A DNA stretch of 60,446 bases, taken from positions 1 through 60,446 of the forward strand of contig NZ_JADLJS010000035.1 in assembly GCF_015680405.1 (NCBI RefSeq). The letters are read 5' to 3'. A model generated the notes under the pieces. It was not told the origin of the DNA and made no database searches. It was given only the letters and a program-made list of their open reading frames with translations. Positions 1-7,688 of this stretch are shown piece after piece; positions within the stretch are counted from its first letter, which is position 1; every line of letters starts with the position of its first letter. This DNA comes from Pseudomonas pudica (GTDB lineage: Bacteria > Pseudomonadota > Gammaproteobacteria > Pseudomonadales > Pseudomonadaceae). A program made the position numbers and the translations under genes.

Positions 1-289
1 GATCATCACCCGCCTCAGCGTGGTTGCCGCTGCGCCCAGAGTTCGAGGAGCCGTCATGGCCGCGCCCACTGTTGCCGGCATGGCCACCTCCATCTCCGCC
101 ACCGCCGTGGCCACCCCCTACACCGCCTTGGCCTCCACCGCCTCCGTGACCACCTCCGCCGCCACCATCCTTGGCATAGGCGCTGGAACCACTGGATATC
201 GAGTCTGGGATCAGAACAATGGAAGTCGATAGCACGCCAGCAACGGCAACCGCCAATAGCGCCTTTTTGAACAGCACATGGATTTGCAT
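1..289 (-). CDS. Glycine-rich exported protein, C-terminus cut by the window edge
   Basis: The reading frame runs leftward off the window with no stop in 96 codons. It starts at ATG 289, preceded by a GGAGAC ribosome site six bases upstream. Residues 1-39 look like a signal peptide: a KK pair, a long hydrophobic core, and SAYA before K40. From residue 42 the chain is almost only Gly with periodic His, Gln and Asp (runs such as GGGGGGHGGGGGQGG), then becomes Ser/Asn/Arg-rich. Glycine-rich low-complexity secreted proteins of this kind have no assigned function that I know. Overlapping frames here are shadows produced by the repetitive GGN codons. It is convergent with nothing and divergent from the acetyltransferase on its right. 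Confidence 0.7.
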   Translation of the reverse strand, partial: MQIHVLFKKALLAVAVAGVLSTSIVLIPDSISSGSSAYAKDGGGGGGHGGGGGQGGVGGGHGGGGDGGGHAGNSGRGHDGSSNSGRSGNHAEAGDD

Positions 290-488
290 ATTTCGTCTCC
301 AGGTCGTCGCCATGAGAAACGCCAGATCGAACCGGAATCTTGTGTTCGGTTCCTGCTTTTTCTTCTGTGGGAATTTTTCCCACGACAAAGTAATAGACTG
401 CGGCCCCCCGACGTTCAAGCAACGCCCGGAGAAGCCGACCGGCGGTTGCCCTGCTATGTTTGCCTTACCGTCATGGAGGAACACCGGC

Positions 489-941
489 ATGCATTCGGTA
501 CTGACGCTGCAAACCCCGCGCTTTAGTGACTACGGCGAACTGGTACAGGTGTGGGAGGACTCGGTACGCGCCACCCACGACTTCCTGCCGGATTGCTACA
601 TCGTCTTGCTGCGCGACCAGGTGCTGCGTCGCTACCTTGATGCAGTGATGTTGATCTGCTGCAAGGACCGCCAGCGCATCTGCGGCTTCGCCGGGGTCGC
701 CAACGGGCGCGTGGACATGCTGTTCGTCGCACCGGATTACCGTGGCAAAGGGGTCGGCAAGCGCCTGCTGCACTATGCGATCGACGAACTCAATGCCGAG
801 CGCCTGGACGTCAATGAACAGAACCAACAAGCCTTGGGCTTCTATTTGCATGAAGGCTTCGAGGTGATCGGCCGTTCGGAAACCGACGGCCTGGGGCAAC
901 CCTACCCGCTGCTGCACCTGCGCCTGCGCAAAACGGCGTAA
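489..941 (+). CDS. yjaB: GNAT N-acetyltransferase, YjaB-like
   Basis: A 150-residue GNAT-fold acetyltransferase that would transfer acetyl from acetyl-CoA to an unknown amine. The acetyl-CoA pyrophosphate loop is residues 81-94 (APDYRGKGVGKRLL) and the downstream motif around residues 108-125 contains VNEQN, QALGFY and EGFEV. The N-terminal SVRATHDFL and the C-terminal GRSE, D, LG and PYPLL elements match Escherichia coli YjaB as I recall it. The ATG at 489 is chosen because GGAGGA lies eight bases upstream; the frame is open further upstream but without a ribosome site. The native substrate is unknown. It is a single gene, followed after 77 bases by an RNA-modification gene on the same strand. 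Confidence 0.85.
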   Translation: MHSVLTLQTPRFSDYGELVQVWEDSVRATHDFLPDCYIVLLRDQVLRRYLDAVMLICCKDRQRICGFAGVANGRVDMLFVAPDYRGKGVGKRLLHYAIDELNAERLDVNEQNQQALGFYLHEGFEVIGRSETDGLGQPYPLLHLRLRKTA

Positions 942-1018
942 ATGGAACAGATTCCCAGCCCCTCTGCCGCGCGGGCAGGTACAATGCAGGTCTTTCCCTG
1001 CCTTTGCGAATCGCCGTC

Positions 1019-1729
1019 ATGTCCGAACCCGTCCGCCTGTCCAAACGCCTTATCGAGCAGCTTGGCTGCTCCCGCCGCGAGGCCGAGTTGTACATTGAAG
1101 GCGGCTGGGTCACGGTCGATGGCGTGGTGGTCGAGCAACCGCAGTTCAAGGTCGAGCAGCAGCGCGTCGAACTGCTACCTGGTGCCCGTGCCGAAACGCT
1201 GGAACCGGTAACCCTGCTGCTGAACCAGCCGGCCAGCCTGGACAGCGAAACCGCCCGCGCAAGCATGAACATGGGCAGCCTCAGCGAAGCCCACCGCGAA
1301 GGTGTTCGCGCACTGCACGGGCATTTTGCCCGGCAGGCTTGCGTGGCGCCGCTGGAGCGCGGTGCCAGCGGCCTGCAGGTATTCACCCAGGACTGGCGGG
1401 TAACCCGCAAGATCGACGCCGACCTGCGCCGCCTGGAACAGGAATTCATCGTTGAAGTACGCGGCGAGACCACGCCCCAGGCGCTGGAACGCCTGGCGCG
1501 CGGTGCCACCCGCAATGACCGCGAGCTGCCCAAAGCCAAGGCCAGCTGGCAGAACGAGACCCACCTGCGCATGGCCCTGAAAAATCCGCAGCCAGGGCAG
1601 ATCGCCGAGCTGTGCGCCTATCTGCGCCTGGAGCTGGTGGGCATGCGCCGCATTCGCCTGGGTGGCGTGTCGATGGGCAAGTTGCCCCTGGGCCAGTGGC
1701 GCTACCTGGCCGCTACCGAACGTTTCTAA
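1019..1729 (+). CDS. RsuA/RluF-family rRNA pseudouridine synthase-like protein, degenerate active site
   Basis: This 236-residue protein has an N-terminal S4 RNA-binding domain (about residues 5-60; RLSKRL, CSRREAELYIEGGWVTVDG) and a C-terminal pseudouridine-synthase-like domain. In the RsuA/RluB/RluF family the catalytic motif is G-R-L-D followed four residues later by G-L. Here the aligned stretch is residues 110-119, APLERGASGL, so the invariant Arg is Pro and the catalytic Asp is Glu113. Later family features are kept (EQEFIVEV, and GMRRIRLGGVSMGKLPLGQWR near the C-terminus). It may bind rRNA without isomerising uridine. The start at ATG 1019 is preferred over an in-frame TTG at 1004; neither has a strong ribosome site. 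Confidence 0.85.
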   Translation: MSEPVRLSKRLIEQLGCSRREAELYIEGGWVTVDGVVVEQPQFKVEQQRVELLPGARAETLEPVTLLLNQPASLDSETARASMNMGSLSEAHREGVRALHGHFARQACVAPLERGASGLQVFTQDWRVTRKIDADLRRLEQEFIVEVRGETTPQALERLARGATRNDRELPKAKASWQNETHLRMALKNPQPGQIAELCAYLRLELVGMRRIRLGGVSMGKLPLGQWRYLAATERF

Positions 1730-1777
1730 GCAATACGCCGCGCCGCAGGTGCGGCACCTGAACAGGATTCTGCAACA

Positions 1778-2239
1778 ATGAACCACAACGACGTCCTGCG
1801 CAGCCTGCGCTACATGCTCAAGGTGAATGACGCCAAGATGGCCGAAATCATCGGGCTATCCGGCCTCGACGTGCATCCCCTGGTGCTGGCCACCTACCTG
1901 AAGAAGGAAGACGAGGAAGGCTTCGTGCGTTGCCCTGAACGGGTCATGGCGCACTTTCTCGACGGCCTGGTGATCCACCGTCGCGGCAAGGATGACAGCC
2001 GCCCGCCGCAGCCGATCGAGCTGCCGGTGACCAACAACCTCATCCTCAAGAAGCTGCGGGTAGCCTTCGAGCTCAAGGAAGACGACCTGCATGCGATCCT
2101 CAAGTCGGTCAACTTCCCGGTCAGCAAGCCCGAGCTCAGCGCGCTGTTCCGCAAGGCCGGCCATGACAACTACCGCCCGTGCGGCGACCAGCTGCTGCGC
2201 AACTTCCTCAAGGGCCTGACCCTGCGCGTGCGCGGCTGA
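1778..2239 (+). CDS. yehS: DUF1456 family protein YehS
   Basis: A 153-residue soluble protein built of two similar helical DUF1456 units. The first begins NDVLRSLRYMLKVNDAKMAEI and the second NNLILKKLRVAFELKEDDLHAIL; both continue to a conserved segment ending in a short basic helix. The family is widespread in gamma-proteobacteria and has no established function. ATG 1778 has AGGA about ten bases upstream. The gene ends six bases before the trmO ATG, and its spacing to the upstream S4-domain gene is short, so the three could be co-transcribed. Confidence 0.9.
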   Translation: MNHNDVLRSLRYMLKVNDAKMAEIIGLSGLDVHPLVLATYLKKEDEEGFVRCPERVMAHFLDGLVIHRRGKDDSRPPQPIELPVTNNLILKKLRVAFELKEDDLHAILKSVNFPVSKPELSALFRKAGHDNYRPCGDQLLRNFLKGLTLRVRG

Positions 2240-2245
2240 TTGGCC

Positions 2246-2938
2246 ATGCAGCATACGGTTACCCCGGTCGGCATCATCCGCTCCTGTTTCAAGGAGAAGT
2301 TCGCCATCCCGCGCCAGCCGCAACTGGCGCCCGCTGCACGCGGCGTGCTCGAGCTGCTGCCGCCGTTCGACCAGGGCGATGCGGTCGAAGGGCTGGAGCA
2401 GGTCAGCCATGTCTGGCTGCTGTTCCTGTTCCACCAGGCACTGGAAGACAAACCCCGCCTGAAGGTGCGGCCACCACGCCTGGGGGGCAACAAGAGCATG
2501 GGGGTGTTCGCCACCCGCGCTACTCACCGGCCCAATGGCATCGGCCAGTCAGTGGTACGCCTGGAAGGCGTCGAGCCAGGGCGCCTGCTGTTGTCTGGCA
2601 TCGACCTGCTCGACGGTACGCCGGTGCTGGACATCAAGCCGTATGTGCCGTACGCCGACAGCATCGCTGGCGCCAGCAACCAGATGGCCAACCAAGCACC
2701 TGCCGCGATCGCCGTGCAGTGGGGCGACAACGCCCTGCCCCAGGCCCGCGAACATGCACTGCGCCTGGGTGAACCGCTGGTCGAACTGATCGAGCAATGC
2801 CTGGCGCAGGACCCACGGCCGGCCTACCAGGTGCCGCCGGCCGAGCGGGTGTATGGGGTGAAGTTCTGGGATGTGCAGGTGCGTTGGCACTACCCGCAAC
2901 CGGAGGTGATCCGGGTGCTGGAGGTGGTGAAAGATTGA
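2246..2938 (+). CDS. trmO: tRNA (N6-threonylcarbamoyladenosine(37)-N6)-methyltransferase TrmO
   Basis: TrmO (TsaA/YaeB family) methylates t6A37 to m6t6A37 in tRNAs reading ACY codons, using S-adenosylmethionine. The 230-residue length is close to the E. coli enzyme. The N-terminal TsaA domain shows PVGIIRS, LEQVSHVWLLFLFH and the family signature RPPRLGGNKSMGVFATRATHR followed by PNGIGQSVV. The C-terminal part contains VYGVKFWDVQVRWHY, also typical. ATG 2246 is preferred to an in-frame TTG at 2240 that abuts the yehS stop; the ribosome site is weak and translation may be coupled to yehS. A REPIN and a bidirectional terminator follow it. Confidence 0.93.
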   Translation: MQHTVTPVGIIRSCFKEKFAIPRQPQLAPAARGVLELLPPFDQGDAVEGLEQVSHVWLLFLFHQALEDKPRLKVRPPRLGGNKSMGVFATRATHRPNGIGQSVVRLEGVEPGRLLLSGIDLLDGTPVLDIKPYVPYADSIAGASNQMANQAPAAIAVQWGDNALPQAREHALRLGEPLVELIEQCLAQDPRPAYQVPPAERVYGVKFWDVQVRWHYPQPEVIRVLEVVKD

Positions 2939-2944
2939 GGATCA

Positions 2945-3050
2945 CAGGCCCGGCGCTATCGCCGGCAAGCCAGCTCCCACAGGATCACCACAGGCCTGAC
3001 ATTGTGGGGTCCCTGTGGGAGCTGGCTTGCCGGCGATAGGGCCGGGCCTG
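2945..3050. repeat. REPIN-like inverted pair of REP elements
   Basis: Two REP palindromes sit head-to-head. The left arm contains GGCCCGGCGCTATCGCCGGC and GCCAGCTCCCACAGG; the right arm is its inverted copy, CCTGTGGGAGCTGGCTTGCC then GGCGATAGGGCCGGGCC. They are separated by about 30 bases. This subtype (CCAGCTCCCACA) differs from the CCCGCTCCCACA subtype elsewhere in the window. It lies just after the trmO stop, a typical REP position. Confidence 0.85.
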
Positions 3051-3070
3051 AAAGCACAATAATCACCCAC

Positions 3071-3099
3071 AAAAAAGGCGACCCTGAGGTCGCCTTTTT
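3071..3099. terminator. Bidirectional rho-independent terminator between trmO and dctA
   Basis: A 7-bp stem, GGCGACC (3077-3083) and GGTCGCC (3088-3094), with a CTGA loop is flanked by six A on the left and five T on the right. It can therefore terminate both the rightward trmO transcript and the leftward dctA transcript. Confidence 0.9.
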
Positions 3100-3117
3100 C
3101 TTTTCACTATCCCGCGA

Positions 3118-4440
3118 TCAGCGAGCCGGGCCTTCAGCCACGCCCAGGTCGTCGGTCGGACGGGTATCGACCAGCGGCGCACCACCGGAGGCCAGCTCCG
3201 ATGCCAGCTTGTCGTTGTCCATTTCCTTCACCCACTTGGCTACAACCACGGTGGCAACGGCGTTGCCAACCAGGTTGGTCAGGGCGCGGGCTTCGGACAT
3301 GAAGCGGTCGATGCCAAGGATCAGCGCCAGGCCGGCAACCGGCAGGTGGCCAACGGCCGACAAGGTGGCAGCCAGGACGATGAAGCCCGAACCGGTAACA
3401 CCGGCAGCGCCCTTGGAAGCCACCAGCAGCACCAGCAGCAAGGTGATCTGGTGAGTGATGTCCATGGTGGTGTCGGTGGCTTGTGCGATGAACACCGCAG
3501 CCATGGTCAGGTAGATCGAGGTGCCGTCGAGGTTGAACGAGTAACCGGTCGGGATGACCAGGCCAACCACCGACTTCTTAGCACCCAGGCGCTCCATCTT
3601 GGCCAGCATGCGTGGCAGGGCCGACTCAGAGGAGGAAGTGCCCAGCACGATCAGCAGTTCTTCACGGATGTAGCGGATCAGCTTGAGGACACTGAAGCCG
3701 TGGGCGCGGCAGATACCACCCAGCACCACCAGCACGAACAGCAGGCAGGTGATGTAGAAGCAGGCCATCAGGTAGCCCAGTTGCACCAGCGAGCCAACGC
3801 CGTACTGGCCGATGGTGAAGGCCATCGCACCAAAGGCACCGATCGGGGCCAGTTTCATGATCATGTTGATGATGTTGAACATGACATGGGCGAAGCGGTC
3901 GATCATGTCCAGCACCGGCTTGCCGTAGCTGCCCAGGCGGTGCAGGGCGAAGCCGAACAGCACGGAGAACATCAGCACTTGCAGGATGTCGCCGTTGGCG
4001 AAGGCGCCGACCACGGTGTTGGGGATGACGTTGAGCAGGAAGCCGACGGTGGTCTGCTGCGCGCCGGCGGCGGCGTAGGCAGCCACGCTGCTGGCGTTCA
4101 GGGTGCTGACGTCGATGTGCATGCCAGCGCCCGGCTTGACCACGTTGACGACGACGAGGCCGATGATCAGCGCGATGGTGGAGACGATTTCAAAGTACAG
4201 CAGCGCGTAGCCGCCGGTCTTGCCGACCGACTTCATGCTCTGCATGCCGGCGATGCCGCTGACCACGGTACAGAAGATGATCGGAGCGATGACCATCTTG
4301 ATCAGTTTGACGAAGCCGTCACCCAAGGGTTTGAGGGCGACGCCCGTCTCCGGGTAGTAGTGGCCGAGCAGGATGCCGATGGTGATGGCGACCAACACCT
4401 GGACATACAGGGATTTGTACAGCGGCTGACGTGTCGTCAT
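3118..4440 (-). CDS. dctA: C4-dicarboxylate transporter DctA
   Basis: DctA is an inner-membrane sodium/dicarboxylate symporter that takes up succinate, fumarate and malate (DAACS/glutamate-transporter fold). The 440-residue length fits. Visible signatures are the serine-rich reentrant loop LGTSSSESALPRML, the TGYSFNLDGTSIY motif, and VTGSGFIVLAATL with SEARALTNLVGNAVATVVVAKW in the C-terminal half. Multiple hydrophobic segments start with YVQVLVAITIGILLGHYYPE. ATG 4440 has GAGGA about ten bases upstream. It is transcribed alone from a sigma-54 promoter and ends at a shared bidirectional terminator. In Pseudomonas this family is normally activated by DctB/DctD; those genes are not in this window. 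Confidence 0.95.
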   Translation of the reverse strand: MTTRQPLYKSLYVQVLVAITIGILLGHYYPETGVALKPLGDGFVKLIKMVIAPIIFCTVVSGIAGMQSMKSVGKTGGYALLYFEIVSTIALIIGLVVVNVVKPGAGMHIDVSTLNASSVAAYAAAGAQQTTVGFLLNVIPNTVVGAFANGDILQVLMFSVLFGFALHRLGSYGKPVLDMIDRFAHVMFNIINMIMKLAPIGAFGAMAFTIGQYGVGSLVQLGYLMACFYITCLLFVLVVLGGICRAHGFSVLKLIRYIREELLIVLGTSSSESALPRMLAKMERLGAKKSVVGLVIPTGYSFNLDGTSIYLTMAAVFIAQATDTTMDITHQITLLLVLLVASKGAAGVTGSGFIVLAATLSAVGHLPVAGLALILGIDRFMSEARALTNLVGNAVATVVVAKWVKEMDNDKLASELASGGAPLVDTRPTDDLGVAEGPAR

Positions 4441-4572
4441 GGCTAATTTTCCTCAAGTGTGCCGGCTCACCCTTCCCAGGGCGATGGGGCACCTGAATCG
4501 CTAACCCTCCTGCACCCGGAGGGATTTGTCGTTGTGTTCGAGCTGCCTGGGCAGGCCTCTGCGAGGATCAAT

Positions 4573-4589
4573 AGCAAGGGTGGTGCCAA
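4573..4589 (-). promoter_or_regulatory. Sigma-54 (RpoN) promoter of dctA
   Basis: On the minus strand the sequence reads TTGGCACCACCCTTGCT, a near-perfect match to the -24/-12 consensus YTGGCAC-N5-TTGCW with the invariant GG and GC dinucleotides correctly spaced. Initiation would be near 4563, giving a leader of about 120 bases. The leader contains a small hairpin (CCCTCC at 4505-4510 pairing with GGAGGG at 4518-4523). The rest of 4441-4734 contains no convincing gene; activator sites for a DctD-type protein would be expected upstream, at about 4600-4720, but I cannot pick them out. Confidence 0.85.
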
Positions 4590-4734
4590 AATGCCCATCA
4601 AGGGTGCAAAGGCTGTATTTGTGAGGGATAAACGCCCAACGACGGGGCGATTTTCCTGAGGAAGGCTGGCGGATTTCCGCCCGGTGGCGGGATTTGTACA
4701 GGGGCATTGGCGGGAATCCGCCCATTGCGGTTTG

Positions 4735-4844
4735 CCTGTTCCGGCCTCTTCGCGGGTAGACCCGCTCCCACAGGGTGCCCGCGGGGCTCAGGACCTGTGC
4801 AGTACCTGTGGGAGCGGGTTCACCCGCGAAAGGGCCGGTACAGG
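4735..4844. repeat. REPIN (CCCGCTCCCACA subtype)
   Basis: An inverted pair of REP elements. The left half runs CCTGTTCCGGCC, then the palindrome CGCGGGTAGACCCG, then CTCCCACAGG; the right half is CCTGTGGGAGCGGG, then the stem CGGGTTCACCCG and GGGCCGGTACAGG. It separates the dctA upstream region from the 3' end of phoQ. Confidence 0.9.
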
Positions 4845-4851
4845 CTACAAA

Positions 4852-6198
4852 TCAATCCAGATGGAAAGTGATTTTGAACGCCGCGCCGCCCAGGGGCGAA
4901 TCCCCCAGGCTCAGCTCGGCGTCATAGCTGTCGACGATATCCTTGACCACCGCCAGCCCGATCCCCTGCCCCGGGTGCTGGCTGTCCAGCCGCTCCCCAC
5001 GCTCCAGAATCCGCTCACGCTGGTCCGCCGGCACCCCCGGCCCGTCGTCCTCGATGCACAAGGTCAACCGCCCAGGCGCCTGCTCCAGGCTCACGCGCAC
5101 CTGGCCCAGGCTCAGGCGGTAGGCGTTCTCCAGCAGGTTGCCCAGCAGCTCCAGCAACGCGCCCTGCTCCATCGGCACCTGCGCCTCATCGGGCAGTTGC
5201 AGCGTCACGTCCACCCGCTTGTCTCGGTACACCTTGGCCAAGGTGCTGCACAGGCTGTCGAGCAACGGCCGCAGCAACACGCTATGGCGTACCAGGCCGC
5301 TCTTGCGCAGGCTGGCACGCTGCAGCTGGTAGTCGATCTGCTGGCTCATGCGCTCGATCTGGCTCTGCAGCACACGTGCCTGCTCGCGCTCGCCGTTACG
5401 CTGCTGCAGACTTTCGCCCACCCCCTGCAATACCGCCAGCGGCGTCTTCAGGCTGTGCGCCAGGTCATCGAGCGAATCACGGTAGCGCTGACGCTGCTCG
5501 CGCTCGCTGCGTAACAGGCGGTTCAGCGAACCGGTCAGGCGCAGCAGCTCCCGTGGGTGTTCGCGGCTCAGGCCGTCCCGTACACCCGACTCCACGTCGT
5601 CCAGCTCGCGGCTGAGCCGGCGCAACGAACGCAGGCCCCAGGTCAAACCGGCCCACAGCAGCACCAGCAGCGCCAGCAAGGCCGCGCCAAAGCCCAGATA
5701 GAGCTTTTCGCGCAGGCCATCGAGGGTGTGCTGGTATTCGCGCACAGGTTGCAGGGCAACGATGCTGTAGGCGGCGCTCTGGCCACCCAGCAGCTTGATC
5801 TCGACGTCATAGACGAAGAACTCTTCGCCATCGGCCTGATGAATGCGGGCGAATTCGTTGCCACGGCCGTCGTAGCGCGGGCGGTAGTTGATGTTCTGCG
5901 CGGCGGTGGCACGCGACTGCCAGACCAGCTTGCCGTCGCGGTCGAAGATATAGCCGAGCAGGCCGGTGTACGGCAGGTTGTAACGCTCGTCCGGCAGCAG
6001 CGTCGGCATCTGCAGTTGGCCGTGTTCGATGCGCGCAGCGGAAATCAGCGTGGTCACATCCGAGGCCAGGCGTTGTTCGATCGACTCCTGCAGGGCCAGG
6101 CTGAAGGCTTTCTGCAAGGCCGGTAGCAGCGCCAGCATGAACAGCAGCGCCAGCACTGCGGCCGCCAGCATCAGGCGCACCCGCAGCGAACGGATCAT
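4852..6198 (-). CDS. phoQ: Sensor histidine kinase PhoQ
   Basis: Inner-membrane kinase of the Mg2+/cationic-peptide-responsive PhoP-PhoQ system. The 448 residues comprise TM1 (about 7-28), a periplasmic sensor domain (about 30-165), TM2 (about 168-187), a HAMP-like linker, a dimerisation helix with the phosphoacceptor His248 (LAHSLKTPLAVL), and an ATPase domain with N box (LLGNLLENAYRLS), G1 (DDGPGVP) and G2 (GQGIGLAVVKDIVDSY). ATG 6198 overlaps the phoP stop in an ATGA, so translation is probably coupled. Identification as PhoQ rather than a generic kinase rests on the oprH-phoP context and on the PhoQ-type H-box. Confidence 0.92.
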   Translation of the reverse strand: MIRSLRVRLMLAAAVLALLFMLALLPALQKAFSLALQESIEQRLASDVTTLISAARIEHGQLQMPTLLPDERYNLPYTGLLGYIFDRDGKLVWQSRATAAQNINYRPRYDGRGNEFARIHQADGEEFFVYDVEIKLLGGQSAAYSIVALQPVREYQHTLDGLREKLYLGFGAALLALLVLLWAGLTWGLRSLRRLSRELDDVESGVRDGLSREHPRELLRLTGSLNRLLRSEREQRQRYRDSLDDLAHSLKTPLAVLQGVGESLQQRNGEREQARVLQSQIERMSQQIDYQLQRASLRKSGLVRHSVLLRPLLDSLCSTLAKVYRDKRVDVTLQLPDEAQVPMEQGALLELLGNLLENAYRLSLGQVRVSLEQAPGRLTLCIEDDGPGVPADQRERILERGERLDSQHPGQGIGLAVVKDIVDSYDAELSLGDSPLGGAAFKITFHLD

Positions 6199-6872
6199 CG
6201 ACAGCGCTCGGTGAACAGGTAGCCCAGGCCGCGCACGGTGTCGATGGGCTTGAAGCCGTGCTCGCCCTCGAGCTTGCGCCGCAGGCGGCCGACCAGCACT
6301 TCGATGACATTGGGGTCGCGCTCTTCGTCACCCGGGTACAGCTGCTCCATTAGGCGGTCCTTGGCCACCACCTGCTGGTGATGGCGCATGAGGTATTCGA
6401 GGATGCGGTATTCGTAGGCAGTCAGGGCCAGGGGCTGCTCGTCCAGCGTCGCCTGCTTGCGATTCAGGTCCAGCACCAGCGGGCCGGCGGCGATGGTCGA
6501 CTGGGTGAAGCCGCTGGAGCGGCGCAGCAGGGCGTTCAGGCGTGCCTCGAGTTCTTCGAACTGGAACGGCTTCACCAGATAGTCGTCGGCACCGGCGGCC
6601 AGGCCCTCGACCTTGTCCTGCCAGTTGCCGCGAGCGGTGAGGATGAGAATGGGGAAGGTCTTGTCCTGGCTGCGCAGGCGCGTGATCAGTTCCAGCCCGC
6701 TGATGCCGGGCAGGCCCAGGTCGATGATGGCCAGGTCGAAGTGGTACTGCCCGGCCTGGTACAGCGCCTCCTCGGCATCGGCGACCGCCTCGACCACATG
6801 GCCGCTTTCGCCCAGGCGGGTGTAGAGGTGATGGCGAAGCAGGGCTTCGTCCTCGACCACCAGCAGTTTCAT
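6195..6872 (-). CDS. phoP: Response regulator PhoP
   Basis: OmpR-type transcription factor of 225 residues. The receiver domain has the acidic pair E7/D8, phosphoacceptor Asp51 (AIIDLGLPG), LILTARG and the conserved Lys in DYLVKPF. The C-terminal winged helix shows LTAYEYRILEYLMRHH and DPNVIEVLVGRLRRKL. ATG 6872 is chosen because AAGGAG lies seven bases upstream; the frame stays open upstream into a REPIN but that extension has no start support. It sits between oprH and phoQ as in P. aeruginosa, although here a REPIN separates it from oprH. Confidence 0.93.
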   Translation of the reverse strand: MKLLVVEDEALLRHHLYTRLGESGHVVEAVADAEEALYQAGQYHFDLAIIDLGLPGISGLELITRLRSQDKTFPILILTARGNWQDKVEGLAAGADDYLVKPFQFEELEARLNALLRRSSGFTQSTIAAGPLVLDLNRKQATLDEQPLALTAYEYRILEYLMRHHQQVVAKDRLMEQLYPGDEERDPNVIEVLVGRLRRKLEGEHGFKPIDTVRGLGYLFTERCR

Positions 6873-6895
6873 GTGCAGCTCCTTGATATGTATTG

Positions 6896-7005
6896 CCTGT
6901 ACCGGCCTCTTCGCGGGCACGCCCGCTCCTACAGGGATCGCACAGGTTCCAAGGCTCGTGCAGTCCCTGTGGGAGCGGGCGTGCCCGCGAAAGGGCCGGT
7001 ACAGG
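6896..7005. repeat. REPIN between oprH and phoP
   Basis: An inverted REP pair of the CCCGCTCCCACA subtype (CCTGTACCGGCC on the left, GGGCCGGTACAGG on the right, each with a CGGGC..GCCCG stem). It occupies almost the whole oprH-phoP gap, so a polycistronic oprH-phoP-phoQ RNA would carry a long hairpin here. That could separate abundant oprH RNA from phoPQ RNA by processing or stabilisation (inference). Confidence 0.9.
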
Positions 7006-7022
7006 ATAACCTGGCTAGCCCG

Positions 7023-7628
7023 TCAGAACTTGTAGCTTGCAGCCAGGTAGGTCTGCGCGCTGCTGGTCAGGCGCAGGGTGCCGTCCTTCGGCCCGCCGTG
7101 CGCCCCCACTTCGGTGGCGGCGTTGGTACGCAGGTAACGGTAGCCCAGTTCCACCGAAGCCTTGTCGGTGATGTCCTGGATCACACCGGCCTGCAGGCCA
7201 TACGCGTAACCGTAGTCGGTATCCCGGCTGGCACCCGGCGAGTCCTGGGTAAGCTTGGTCACGCCCAGGCTGCCACCGCCGAACAGCTTGGTGGTGTCAC
7301 CTACCGGCAGGAACAGGTCGTAGCTGCCCAGCAGGTTCTCCTGGCGCAGCTTCAGGCCGCTGTGGTCGCCCGAGACGTTGTCGTAAGTCATGTAGTAGCG
7401 GCCCTGATCATTGATCTTGCCCACGCGCACGCCCCAGGTGTCGTCCTTGCCGATGATGCCATCGGCGTTGAGGTGGTCGGTGTTACGCTGCAGCAGGCCG
7501 GACTTGCGAACCTTGTCGCTGGTCTGGCCGTAGGTCAGGCTGGCAAAGTTGTCGTCAGCGGCCTGGGCGGTGGTGATGCCAGCGGCGCAGACGGCCATGG
7601 CGGCAAGCAGGGTGTTGAAGGTTTTCAT
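7023..7628 (-). CDS. oprH: Outer-membrane protein OprH, PhoP-PhoQ-regulated
   Basis: OprH is a small eight-stranded beta-barrel that interacts with LPS in the outer membrane and is strongly induced at low Mg2+. The 201 residues begin with a signal peptide that ends TTAQA before ADDNF. The mature chain is close to P. aeruginosa OprH as I recall it: RYYMTYDNVS, KLRQENLLGSYDLFLPVGD, TKLFGGGSLGV, GYRYLRTNA, and a C-terminal YLAASYKF ending in Phe as expected for Bam-dependent barrels. The start is ATG 7628 with GGAG about ten bases upstream; a much longer open frame upstream is antisense to other genes. Phased repeats upstream suggest direct PhoP control. Confidence 0.95.
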   Translation of the reverse strand: MKTFNTLLAAMAVCAAGITTAQAADDNFASLTYGQTSDKVRKSGLLQRNTDHLNADGIIGKDDTWGVRVGKINDQGRYYMTYDNVSGDHSGLKLRQENLLGSYDLFLPVGDTTKLFGGGSLGVTKLTQDSPGASRDTDYGYAYGLQAGVIQDITDKASVELGYRYLRTNAATEVGAHGGPKDGTLRLTSSAQTYLAASYKF

Positions 7629-7688
7629 GGCTGGATACTCCAGTTGAGTGCGCTGTTTCGGTCTGGAAGCTAGAGTAAGCAGGGCACC

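Noticed and set aside
4459..4725. Small open frames on both strands in the dctA upstream region
   Set aside because: They overlap the sigma-54 promoter and leader and lack ribosome sites or conserved features.
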